A stretch of DNA of 6,558 nucleotides, taken from positions 1-6,558 of the forward strand of contig CAZNFR010000139.1 in NCBI GenBank assembly GCA_964572225.1, read 5' to 3'. The DNA is from CAZNFR01 sp964572225. Lineage in GTDB: Bacteria; Bacteroidota; Bacteroidia; Bacteroidales; GCA-2748055. Below the pieces are notes generated by a model. It did not search any database and was not told the DNA's origin. It saw only the letters and a list, made by a program, of their open reading frames with translations. Of this stretch, positions 1-6,558 are shown piece by piece; position 1 is the first letter of the stretch, and each line of letters opens with the position of its first letter. The translations under genes were made by a program, and so were the position numbers.

Positions 1-2649
1 CCCAATATACAATGGGAGACGGAAAGGAATGTTAAACGGGTATCTTTTTTTGATTATCTTCCGGCTAAAACCCGTATCTGGTGCGAAGATCCGGAGATTA
101 TTTTTTCAAGGATCGATTCCATTTATGAAAAAACGGACATTCATGACGAAGCCGATCCCGAACTATCCAAGGAAAAAGTAATTCTACATTCCGGGATCCT
201 GAAAGAGGATCTGTCCAAGCTGGATGTTACCATATTCTCCAACATTCAACCCGATCGGGAACTGGGACAAACCTTTCATACAGCCCCACAACCTTCATTC
301 AATAAGAATTTTACTCTCCTGGCCGAAGATATTCGAAGAAGGAAGGAAGCTTCCTACCAGGTCTTCATCCTGTCGGAGAATGAAAATCAGCTAAACAGGC
401 TCAAAGATATTTTCAGGGAGGTGGACCCGGATCTTGAATTTGAGACTTCCCTTAAGACCATTCATGAAGGCTTTATCGATCATGATCTGAAAATTTGCCT
501 TTATACCGATCACCAGATCTTCGACCGATACCATAAATACAGGATCCATAATCGTTTTAACCGGAAAGAATCGGTGAACCTGAAGCAGCTTACGGATCTC
601 AAACCCGGGGATTATGTCGTTCATGTGGATCATGGAATCGGGATTTTCGGCGGACTAGAAACCATTGATATCAATGGAAAAAAGCAGGAATCCATACGTT
701 TGATCTATAAGGACCGGGATGTGTTGTATGTAAGTATACATGCACTTCACCGGATATCCAAGTATAAGGGGAAAGACCATGAGGAGCCGAAAATCTATAA
801 GCTGGGAACCGGAGCCTGGCAGAAACTAAAAAACACAACCAAGAAAAAGGTAAAGGACATCGCTGCTGAATTAATAAAACTGTATGCCAGCCGGAAAGAA
901 CAAAAGGGATTTAGTTATAGCCAGGACACCTATTTGCAGCGGGAGTTGGAAGCTTCATTTATCTACGTTGATACTCCTGACCAGGAGAAGGCGAGCCTGA
1001 ATACAAAGCAGGCCATGGAAGCCGATTACCCCATGGATATGCTGGTTTGCGGGGATGTCGGATTCGGAAAAACCGAAGTTGCCATCAGGGCTGCATTTAA
1101 AGCCGTGAGCGATTCAAAGCAGGTTGCCGTACTGGTTCCTACCACCATTCTGGCCCTGCAGCATTATAACACCTTCCGGGAAAGGCTAAGGGATTTTCCA
1201 TGCAAGGTGGATTATATTAGCCGGCTTCGCTCAACCGGTCAGCAAAAAGAAAGCCTCAAGGCACTTGCAGAAGGGAAAACGGATATCATTATCGGCACCC
1301 ATAAACTTATTGGGAAAGAGGTAAAATTCAAGGACCTGGGCTTGTTGATCATTGATGAAGAGCAAAAATTCGGAGTATCAGTTAAAGAAAAACTCAGGCA
1401 GATCAAGGTTAATGTGGACACACTTACGCTTACCGCCACCCCCATTCCCCGTACGCTTCAGTTTTCCCTTATGGGAGCCAGGGACCTTTCCATCATCAAT
1501 ACTCCCCCTCCAAACCGCCACCCCATTATCACCGAGCTTCACAGCTTCAATGATGATATCATCAAAGAGGCTGTAGATTATGAATTATCCAGGGGGGGGC
1601 AGGTTTTTTTCATCCATAACCGGGTCCAAAATATCCATGAAGTCGAAAGCCTGGTTAAAAGGCTCTGTAAGGATGCAAGGGTGGTTGTTGCCCATGGACA
1701 AATGGAAGGAAAAAAACTGGAAAACATAATGCTTGATTTTATTCAGGGATATTATGATGTACTGATTGCCACTACCATAGTTGAATCCGGACTGGATATT
1801 CCGAATGCCAATACCATAATTATCAATAATGCCCACCATTTCGGTTTAAGTGATCTGCATCAGCTTCGCGGAAGGGTAGGTCGCTCGAATAAAAAAGCCT
1901 TTTGTTATCTCCTTGCCCCTCCCTTACATCTGAACACCACCGAAGCCAGGAGAAGGCTCAAAGCCATAGAAGAATACTCGGAGCTGGGAAGCGGATTCAA
2001 TATTGCCATGCAGGATCTGGATATAAGGGGAGCCGGAAACCTTCTGGGGGCTGAACAAAGTGGATTTATTGCCGATATCGGATTTGAGACCTATCAGCGG
2101 ATCCTGAACGAGGCCATGCTGGAATTGAAAGAAAACGAGTTTAAAGAAGTTTTTGCGGATGAACCCCGACCAAAAACCAAATACTTTACCCGGGATTGCC
2201 AGGTTGACACAGACCTTCAGATTCTTCTTCCGGAGTCCTATATTTCGAATATTTCGGAAAGAATACGTTTATACCGTGAGCTCGATTTCGCCATTGAAGA
2301 AGATGAGATCAGGGAATTCTCGGAGAAGTTACTGGATCGGTTTGGGCCCATTCCTCCGGAAACACAGGAATTAATAAATACGGTAAGGATGCGTTGGGTG
2401 GCTATGGAACTCGGGGTCGAAAAAATCACCATAAAGAACGAAAGGATGAGATTGTACTTTGTTTCCGACCAGGAATCCCCATTCTACCAATCACCCGTAT
2501 TCGCCAGGATACTCGATTATGTTCAGAAAAAAGGCCGGTCAGTGAACCTGAAAGAAGAAAACGGGAAACTGAGCCTGACGATACCCAAAGTTAATTCGGT
2601 CTCCAAGGCTATAAATATTCTTAATGATATCCACAATTTCCAGCTCTAA
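1..2649 (+). CDS. mfd: Transcription-repair coupling factor Mfd (5'-truncated by window edge)
   Basis: Mfd is a DNA translocase that pushes stalled RNA polymerase off damaged DNA and recruits UvrA for strand-specific excision repair. The frame is open from base 1 with no stop, so the gene begins outside the window; 882 residues are visible, against roughly 1,100 in Bacteroidetes homologues. Fragment residues 1-195 cover the end of the UvrB-like module (SFFDYLPAKTRIW) and domain 3. The RNA-polymerase-interaction domain is about 197-270 (PGDYVVHVDHGIG). The RecG-like motor follows: Walker A GDVGFGKT at 351-358, DEEQ box at 452-455, TATPIPRT at 478-485, motif VI QLRGRVGR at 621-628, and the translocation motif around RGAGN at 676-680. 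The C-terminal regulatory domain starts near 744 (YISNISERIRLYRELD). All motor motifs are intact. The GTG at 421 is an internal codon: conserved Mfd sequence continues upstream of it. A run of eight G followed closely by seven T (1592-1610) does not break the frame. Confidence 0.98.
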   Translation, partial: PNIQWETERNVKRVSFFDYLPAKTRIWCEDPEIIFSRIDSIYEKTDIHDEADPELSKEKVILHSGILKEDLSKLDVTIFSNIQPDRELGQTFHTAPQPSFNKNFTLLAEDIRRRKEASYQVFILSENENQLNRLKDIFREVDPDLEFETSLKTIHEGFIDHDLKICLYTDHQIFDRYHKYRIHNRFNRKESVNLKQLTDLKPGDYVVHVDHGIGIFGGLETIDINGKKQESIRLIYKDRDVLYVSIHALHRISKYKGKDHEEPKIYKLGTGAWQKLKNTTKKKVKDIAAELIKLYASRKEQKGFSYSQDTYLQRELEASFIYVDTPDQEKASLNTKQAMEADYPMDMLVCGDVGFGKTEVAIRAAFKAVSDSKQVAVLVPTTILALQHYNTFRERLRDFPCKVDYISRLRSTGQQKESLKALAEGKTDIIIGTHKLIGKEVKFKDLGLLIIDEEQKFGVSVKEKLRQIKVNVDTLTLTATPIPRTLQFSLMGARDLSIINTPPPNRHPIITELHSFNDDIIKEAVDYELSRGGQVFFIHNRVQNIHEVESLVKRLCKDARVVVAHGQMEGKKLENIMLDFIQGYYDVLIATTIVESGLDIPNANTIIINNAHHFGLSDLHQLRGRVGRSNKKAFCYLLAPPLHLNTTEARRRLKAIEEYSELGSGFNIAMQDLDIRGAGNLLGAEQSGFIADIGFETYQRILNEAMLELKENEFKEVFADEPRPKTKYFTRDCQVDTDLQILLPESYISNISERIRLYRELDFAIEEDEIREFSEKLLDRFGPIPPETQELINTVRMRWVAMELGVEKITIKNERMRLYFVSDQESPFYQSPVFARILDYVQKKGRSVNLKEENGKLSLTIPKVNSVSKAINILNDIHNFQL

Positions 2650-2744
2650 ATTTCGTATTATGCTTTGTTATTCAGATATTTGAACAAATGCTTTTCCCAT
2701 TTGACCATGAATTTGACCGTTCCTTTTTCATCCCTTAGAAAAAT

Positions 2745-3473
2745 ATGGATCTTATTATCGACATTGGAAATTCCCTGGTAAAGCTGGCTCTTTTTGAAAA
2801 AAATGAACTTGTCCAAAAAACCATGATCAAGGAATTGGAATTTCCTCCGATTGAATCCCTGTTGCACAAAGAAGGAAAACTTAGGGGGATAATCCTTTCC
2901 TCCGTGAGGAAAAACAACCCGGAATTCACTCAAAAGCTGAAAATTCTGACTGACAAGCTGATCCTTCTGGATGAAAACACCTCGCTTCCAATAATCAATT
3001 TATACAAATCAAAAGCTACCCTTGGATACGACCGGATTGCCGCTTTGGCAGGTGCACAGGAACGATATCCGGGAAAAGCGGTGATGGTGATTGATGCAGG
3101 AACTGCCATTACTTATGATGTTCTCAATGAAAAGGGGGAGTTTAGGGGTGGGAATATCTCTCCCGGGGCGGTAATGCGTGCCCGTAGTCTCAATCATTTT
3201 ACTTCCCGCCTACCACTGGTCGACCCCTTTGGAGAATTCCCCTATTTTGGGGAGAATACCGAAGGTGCCCTCGTCTCCGGGATCATTCAAGGAATCCTTC
3301 ATGAAATGGAGGGATATATTCATAGATTCAAAATAAATAATCCCGGATCCGTCATAATTTTAACCGGAGGGGATGCAATGCACTTTGATAAAAAGTTAAA
3401 AAATTCCATCTTTGTGGATCAAAATCTTAGTTTACACGGTTTAAGACGAATTCTGGAATACAATGCAAAATAA
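2745..3473 (+). CDS. coaX: Type III pantothenate kinase CoaX
   Basis: CoaX phosphorylates pantothenate to 4'-phosphopantothenate, the first step of coenzyme A synthesis, in the cytoplasm. The type III family belongs to the ASKHA fold and is known to need a monovalent cation and to lack feedback inhibition by CoA. The 242-residue length is normal for the family. Visible motifs are the N-terminal phosphate-binding DIGNS (residues 6-10) with the following VK, GYDRIAAL (94-101), IDAGTA (116-121, with the conserved acidic D117), GGNISPG (135-141) and LTGGDA (206-211). ATG 2745 is the first possible start because an in-frame TAG lies at 2736-2738. There is no Shine-Dalgarno sequence, only an A/T-rich leader. 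The gene follows mfd after a 95-base spacer and overlaps the next gene by 11 bases, so it probably heads the envelope gene cluster. Confidence 0.96.
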   Translation: MDLIIDIGNSLVKLALFEKNELVQKTMIKELEFPPIESLLHKEGKLRGIILSSVRKNNPEFTQKLKILTDKLILLDENTSLPIINLYKSKATLGYDRIAALAGAQERYPGKAVMVIDAGTAITYDVLNEKGEFRGGNISPGAVMRARSLNHFTSRLPLVDPFGEFPYFGENTEGALVSGIIQGILHEMEGYIHRFKINNPGSVIILTGGDAMHFDKKLKNSIFVDQNLSLHGLRRILEYNAK

Positions 3474-4749
3474 ATCCATTCTTTTATTCCTGCTCCTTTT
3501 TAGTGGAATCAGCATGATTGGCCGGGGGCAGGTCAATACCTATTCACCCTATTCGAGATTCGGACTGGGTGAATTAACCAGACCGGGATTCGGACAAAAC
3601 CTCTCCATGGGAGCTTCCGGAATTGCTCTGAGATCCCCGAAATATATCAACGGCATTAATCCGGCCGCTTCCACCGCGCAGGATACCATGTCCTTTCTTT
3701 TTGATTTTGGACTCAACGCATCCAATACTACCTACGAAACAAATACCCTCAGTTCGACGCTGAATAACATGAATATCCACCACATCGCCATCTCTTTTCC
3801 GGTAACCAAATGGTGGAGTGCAACGGCCGGTGTGGTGCCTTTTTCATCGGTGGGATACAGTATTCTTGAACAAAGGAGTGATCCGGATATAGGACTTTTT
3901 GATTATTATTTTGAAGGAAATGGCGGACTCAACCGCTTTTTTCTGGGATCGTCGGTGAAATTCTTCAACCGCATCTCCCTGGGTGTGGATATGTCCTATT
4001 ACTTTGGTTTTATGGAATACTCAAGAAGAGTTGAATTTCCCAACGATGATAATGCTGCCATAACCAACATCGATACCCGCTATAACATCAGGGATGTGGT
4101 TTGGAACCTGGGGCTTCAATACCACGAAGAGATCGGGAACCGATACTTCCTCACCCTGGGAGCCATTTACAATCCGGAAACCCCCATGAATGCCGACAGG
4201 ATTTTTGTCGGACAGAATTCCTTTCCGGGGCGAATTTCGGAAACTAACCCAAACATCAGCCCGTTTACAGAGATTACCCGTACTGAAGACGAGGGTGATA
4301 TTACCTACCCCAGAAAATATGGGGCAGGGCTGGCTTTGGGAATTAAGAACCAGCTTACCCTCTCGGGTGATTTTAGCCAACAGGATTGGAGCAACAGTAA
4401 GATATTTGGCAGACAGGATTCCCTTGTCAATTCCAGTACTTTTAATTTCGGGGCCGAATTTACCCCCGAGTACGATGCTCTCAGAGGATATCTAAGAAGG
4501 GTTCATTACCGTATTGGAGGTTATTACAGCAATAGCTACCTGCAGCTGCGCGGAGAGCAGTTAAAGGATTATGGCATAACTTTTGGAGTAGGATTACCGT
4601 TCAGAGGAACAAAAACCACTTTTAACCTGAGCGTGGTTCTGGGTCAGAGAGGAACGCTTAGTAATAATTTGATCAGAGAGAACTACGGAATCATCAATTT
4701 AAGCTTTACATTGCATGATTTCTGGTTCTACAAAAGGAAGTTTGATTAA
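3463..4749 (+). CDS. Predicted outer-membrane beta-barrel protein (FadL-like N-terminal pattern)
   Basis: This is a 428-residue predicted outer-membrane protein of unknown substrate. Residues 1-22 form a signal peptide (one Lys, then a Leu/Phe-rich core), probably cleaved near GRGQ (20-23). The mature start YSPYSRFGLGEL (27-38), followed by LSMGASGIALRSP (47-59) and GINPAAS (64-70), resembles the N-terminal plug region of FadL/OmpP1-type barrels, where a small-residue segment precedes an NPA motif. Downstream, alternating hydrophobic/aromatic strands suit a barrel: GGLNRFFLG (154-162), then LGVDMSYYFG (173-182). The protein ends in a strand rich in aromatic residues (FWFYKRKFD). ATG 3463 keeps the whole signal peptide; the next ATG (3514) would remove it. 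The start lies inside the coaX end, with 11 bases shared in another frame, which suggests translational coupling. I infer an envelope role from the lptC neighbourhood. The FadL relation is a resemblance by eye and is not proven. Confidence 0.85.
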   Translation: MQNKSILLFLLLFSGISMIGRGQVNTYSPYSRFGLGELTRPGFGQNLSMGASGIALRSPKYINGINPAASTAQDTMSFLFDFGLNASNTTYETNTLSSTLNNMNIHHIAISFPVTKWWSATAGVVPFSSVGYSILEQRSDPDIGLFDYYFEGNGGLNRFFLGSSVKFFNRISLGVDMSYYFGFMEYSRRVEFPNDDNAAITNIDTRYNIRDVVWNLGLQYHEEIGNRYFLTLGAIYNPETPMNADRIFVGQNSFPGRISETNPNISPFTEITRTEDEGDITYPRKYGAGLALGIKNQLTLSGDFSQQDWSNSKIFGRQDSLVNSSTFNFGAEFTPEYDALRGYLRRVHYRIGGYYSNSYLQLRGEQLKDYGITFGVGLPFRGTKTTFNLSVVLGQRGTLSNNLIRENYGIINLSFTLHDFWFYKRKFD

Positions 4750-4763
4750 CAATATACCGAACC

Positions 4764-6098
4764 ATGAAAACAATAGGATTGAAAACATTGCTCACATTGA
4801 CTGCTGCAATTATTCTGATGATTGCAGGAACAAAGTCCACATTGGGACAGGGTGACAACGTGCCTGAGAATTGCCTCAAAAATTATTCTCTTTATTACGA
4901 ATTTTTCAAACATAAGAATTACAAGGATGCCCTGAATCCCTGGAGAAAACTTTACAACGAGTGCCCGGAATGGAAAGAAAGCACATTCGCTTACGGGGTA
5001 ACCATCTACAAATATATGCTCGAAAATACCACTGATCCAGCGGAAATTGCCGCATATTCGGATACGATCATGTTGATTTATGATCAGCGAATCGATTATT
5101 TCCCTGAAAAGAAAGGAGACATCCTGGGTCGTAAAGGTGTTGATTTGTTGAGATACCGAAGGAACGATGGTGCCGAATTCATAAAACAGGGTTATGAGAT
5201 CCTTAGTGAAAGCATTGAAATCGACGGAAATGAAGCCAGTCCGGTAGTTCTTACAACTCAGATTTCAGCAGGTATTTCTCTTTATCTGAACGATATGCTA
5301 GACGGAGAAAAGGTGATCACCGACTATGTTACAGCCAGCAATATCCTGGATGCCCAGCTGGCAAAGAGACCCAGTTCAAAAACCAAAATGGCAAAGGATG
5401 CCATTGAAGAAAATATCCGTGACAGCAAGGTAATGACCTGCGAATCCATCGTAACCTTCTTTGGCCCAAAATTCGAAGCTAACAAGGAGGATGTTGCCTT
5501 CCTGAACCTGATCCTCGGCTTCATGAATGATGCCGGTGATTGCGAAATGACCTCGCTGTATGCCAATGCTTCGGAACAATTGTATTCCATTCAGCCCGAT
5601 GCAGAAGCAGCCTATAATCTTGGGCGACTCTTTCTCAGAAAAGAGGAGTTCCAAAAAACCAAAGAGTATTATCTTGAAGCCATCAGTCTGGCCGAAAATG
5701 ATGAGTATAAGGCAAGGTATAACTTCAGTCTCGCCGGTCTTGTTCAGCAATATCTGAATTCACCCGCAGAAGCAGTCAAGTACGCCTATGCAGCAACCCA
5801 ACTGGATCCGGATTGGGGAGATCCCTATATTTTGATGGGTATTGCCTATGTTTCCGGGAATTCAGCCCTCGGTGATGAATTCGAAAGGAGAACGGCCTAC
5901 TGGGTTGCTGTCGACCAGTTCAGGAAAGCACGGCAGGTGGATGCCAGTGTGGCCGATAAGGCATCCGAACTTATCAATGAATATGAAGCATATTTCCCGA
6001 CCAAAGAGGACCTTTTCTTCAGAAGTATTGCCGAAGGTGACAGCTACACGGTCGGGGGCTGGATTAATAAAACAACTTCCGCCAGACCTAAAAACTAA
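4764..6098 (+). CDS. Exported tetratricopeptide-repeat protein
   Basis: This is a 444-residue exported protein with no assigned function. Residues 1-29 are a signal peptide (KTIGLK, then a hydrophobic core to about residue 22), probably cleaved close to LGQ (27-29). No lipobox cysteine follows, so the mature protein is probably periplasmic or loosely envelope-bound. The mature N-terminus, CLKNYSLYYEFFKHKNYKDALNPW (split here only by position, 37-60), reads as a first TPR-like helix pair with cysteines at 37 and 67. A second pair of cysteines lies at 226 and 260. Clear TPR units run from about 280 to 365: AYNLGRLFLRKEEF, then EAVKYAYAATQLDPDW, with a further helix pair at 373-395. The C-terminus, YFPTKEDLFF (410-419) and YTVGGWINKTT (428-438), is a conserved ending that I recall from Bacteroidetes homologues. 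ATG 4764 lies 14 bases after the barrel gene stop, so co-transcription is likely. TPR units bind proteins, so an adaptor role in envelope assembly is plausible but is inference. Confidence 0.87.
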   Translation: MKTIGLKTLLTLTAAIILMIAGTKSTLGQGDNVPENCLKNYSLYYEFFKHKNYKDALNPWRKLYNECPEWKESTFAYGVTIYKYMLENTTDPAEIAAYSDTIMLIYDQRIDYFPEKKGDILGRKGVDLLRYRRNDGAEFIKQGYEILSESIEIDGNEASPVVLTTQISAGISLYLNDMLDGEKVITDYVTASNILDAQLAKRPSSKTKMAKDAIEENIRDSKVMTCESIVTFFGPKFEANKEDVAFLNLILGFMNDAGDCEMTSLYANASEQLYSIQPDAEAAYNLGRLFLRKEEFQKTKEYYLEAISLAENDEYKARYNFSLAGLVQQYLNSPAEAVKYAYAATQLDPDWGDPYILMGIAYVSGNSALGDEFERRTAYWVAVDQFRKARQVDASVADKASELINEYEAYFPTKEDLFFRSIAEGDSYTVGGWINKTTSARPKN

Positions 6099-6106
6099 AC
6101 CTCAGA

Positions 6107-6558
6107 TTGAGAACTGATTTTATCCATATAATCAAAAAACTCCTGGTAATCCCGGGAGTTTTTTTTCTTTTTCAGGCATGTGAGAATGACATAGAAAAGA
6201 TTCAGACCCTTACCAATGCCGGAGAAATTCCGGAATTATCGGGAAAAAACGTAGAAATGATCTATTCGGACTCTGCCAAAGTGAAGCTCAAACTCAACGC
6301 CGATGAAATAAGGCGGTTCTCTAATCTTGAAAGACCCTACATTGAGTTTCCCCGGGGAATGGTAGTACGGTTTTATGACGACAGTATGGATATCCAAACC
6401 AAAATCGTGGCAAATTATGCCATTTATTACAACGAGGAAAAACTCTGGGAAGCAAGAGGAAATGTCATTGCCGAAAATTTCATAAAGCAGGAGAAATTGA
6501 ACACCGAAGAGCTCTTCTGGGATGAAGAAAAAGGCATAATCTACTCCAACACTTACTC
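6107..6558 (+). CDS. lptC: LPS export ABC transporter periplasmic protein LptC (3'-truncated, TTG start)
   Basis: LptC links the inner-membrane LptB2FG transporter to the periplasmic LptA bridge that carries lipopolysaccharide to the outer membrane. The frame opens after a TAA at 6089-6091 and runs unbroken to the window edge, giving 150 complete codons of an expected total near 200. The first usable start is TTG 6107, 8 bases after the TPR gene stop. No ATG or GTG occurs before the signal peptide. Residues 10-22 (KKLLVIPGVFFLF) form a short hydrophobic segment before Cys25, so this is probably a lipoprotein. Its lipobox FQAC is looser than the classical form, which is common in Bacteroidetes. 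The body shows the LptC/OstA-type pattern: SGKNVEMIYSDSAKVKLKL, RPYIEFPRGMVVRFYDDS, ANYAIYYNEEKLWEARGNV and LNTEELFWDEEKGIIYSN. The start is not backed by a Shine-Dalgarno sequence, and translation is probably coupled to the upstream gene. A terminator-shaped hairpin lies within codons 10-20. Confidence 0.9.
   Translation, partial: MRTDFIHIIKKLLVIPGVFFLFQACENDIEKIQTLTNAGEIPELSGKNVEMIYSDSAKVKLKLNADEIRRFSNLERPYIEFPRGMVVRFYDDSMDIQTKIVANYAIYYNEEKLWEARGNVIAENFIKQEKLNTEELFWDEEKGIIYSNTY
6134..6172 (+). terminator. Intrinsic-terminator-shaped hairpin inside the start of lptC
   Basis: The left arm AAAAAACTCCTGG (6134-6146) pairs with the right arm CCGGGAGTTTTTT (6152-6164) around the 5-base loop TAATC. 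This gives 13 pairs, of which one is a G-U wobble (6144 with 6154). The T run continues to 6166 and, after one C, through 6172. On paper this is a textbook Rho-independent terminator. Because the arms start with six A and end with T, the opposite strand has the same shape followed by six T. It begins 27 bases into lptC and 36 bases after the TPR stop codon. It could be a partial terminator or attenuator between the TPR gene and lptC, or a by-product of the Lys-Lys-Leu-Leu and Phe-rich codons of the signal peptide. The structure is certain from sequence; its activity is not. Confidence 0.5.

Noticed and set aside
421..423. GTG at 421 as the start of mfd
   Set aside because: The same frame is open back to base 1 and encodes recognisable Mfd sequence (the SFFDYLPAKTRIW region and domain 3), so the gene starts outside the window.
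2659..2667. TATGCTTTG as a Bacteroidetes -7 promoter element for coaX
   Set aside because: It has one base too many between TA and TTTG, and no TTTG lies 19-21 bases upstream (only TTTC near 2637).
2678..2689. ATTTG-AA-CAAAT inverted repeat as an mfd terminator
   Set aside because: The stem is only five A/T-rich pairs with a 2-base loop and has no following T run, so it is too weak to call.
2658..2933. Minus-strand open frame of 91 codons across the spacer and the coaX start
   Set aside because: It lies mostly antisense to the conserved coaX N-terminus, shows no recognisable domain or signal peptide, and looks like a chance frame.
4021..4380. Minus-strand open frame of 119 codons opposite the barrel gene
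   Set aside because: It is fully antisense to a well-supported gene and its translation has no family features.
5376..5750. Minus-strand open frame of 124 codons opposite the TPR gene
   Set aside because: It is antisense to TPR-coding sequence. Its hydrophobic look follows from reading amphipathic-helix codons backwards, and there is no independent support.

Overview
The window looks like chromosomal DNA of a Bacteroidota (Bacteroidetes) bacterium, probably a Bacteroidales-type lineage. The reasons are the close fit of the Mfd fragment to Bacteroidetes Mfd (for example the DHQIFDRYHKYR stretch before the RNA-polymerase-binding domain), the absence of Shine-Dalgarno sequences before the genes, and the gene order coaX - outer-membrane barrel - TPR protein - lptC, which I recall as recurrent in this phylum. 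All genes lie on the + strand and are tightly packed. I see no tRNA, rRNA, CRISPR array, insertion sequence or phage gene.

Layout. Positions 1-2649 hold the C-terminal four fifths of mfd (transcription-repair coupling factor), whose reading frame is already open at base 1. A 95-base spacer (2650-2744) carries three related 8-base repeats. Then comes a compact cluster: coaX (type III pantothenate kinase, 2745-3473); a predicted outer-membrane beta-barrel (3463-4749, overlapping coaX by 11 bases); an exported TPR protein (4764-6098, 14 bases downstream); and lptC (6107 to the window end, 8 bases downstream). The lptC gene opens with TTG, so a search restricted to ATG/GTG starts would miss it. 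It is cut by the right edge of the window.

How the genes fit together. Mfd acts in DNA repair and is probably a separate unit. CoaX makes 4'-phosphopantothenate for coenzyme A. The next three products are all predicted to be exported: a barrel in the outer membrane, a soluble or periplasmic TPR protein with four cysteines, and LptC, the periplasmic-facing part of the lipopolysaccharide export bridge. The arrangement suggests an envelope-biogenesis module with two uncharacterised members.

The least expected structure is a 13-bp hairpin with a 5-base loop, flanked by T-runs and shaped like an intrinsic terminator. It lies inside the first 20 or so codons of lptC, where it could act as an attenuator or simply reflect the codons of the signal peptide. 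Nothing here amounts to a clearly new system. The barrel/TPR pair and the hairpin deserve the most attention.
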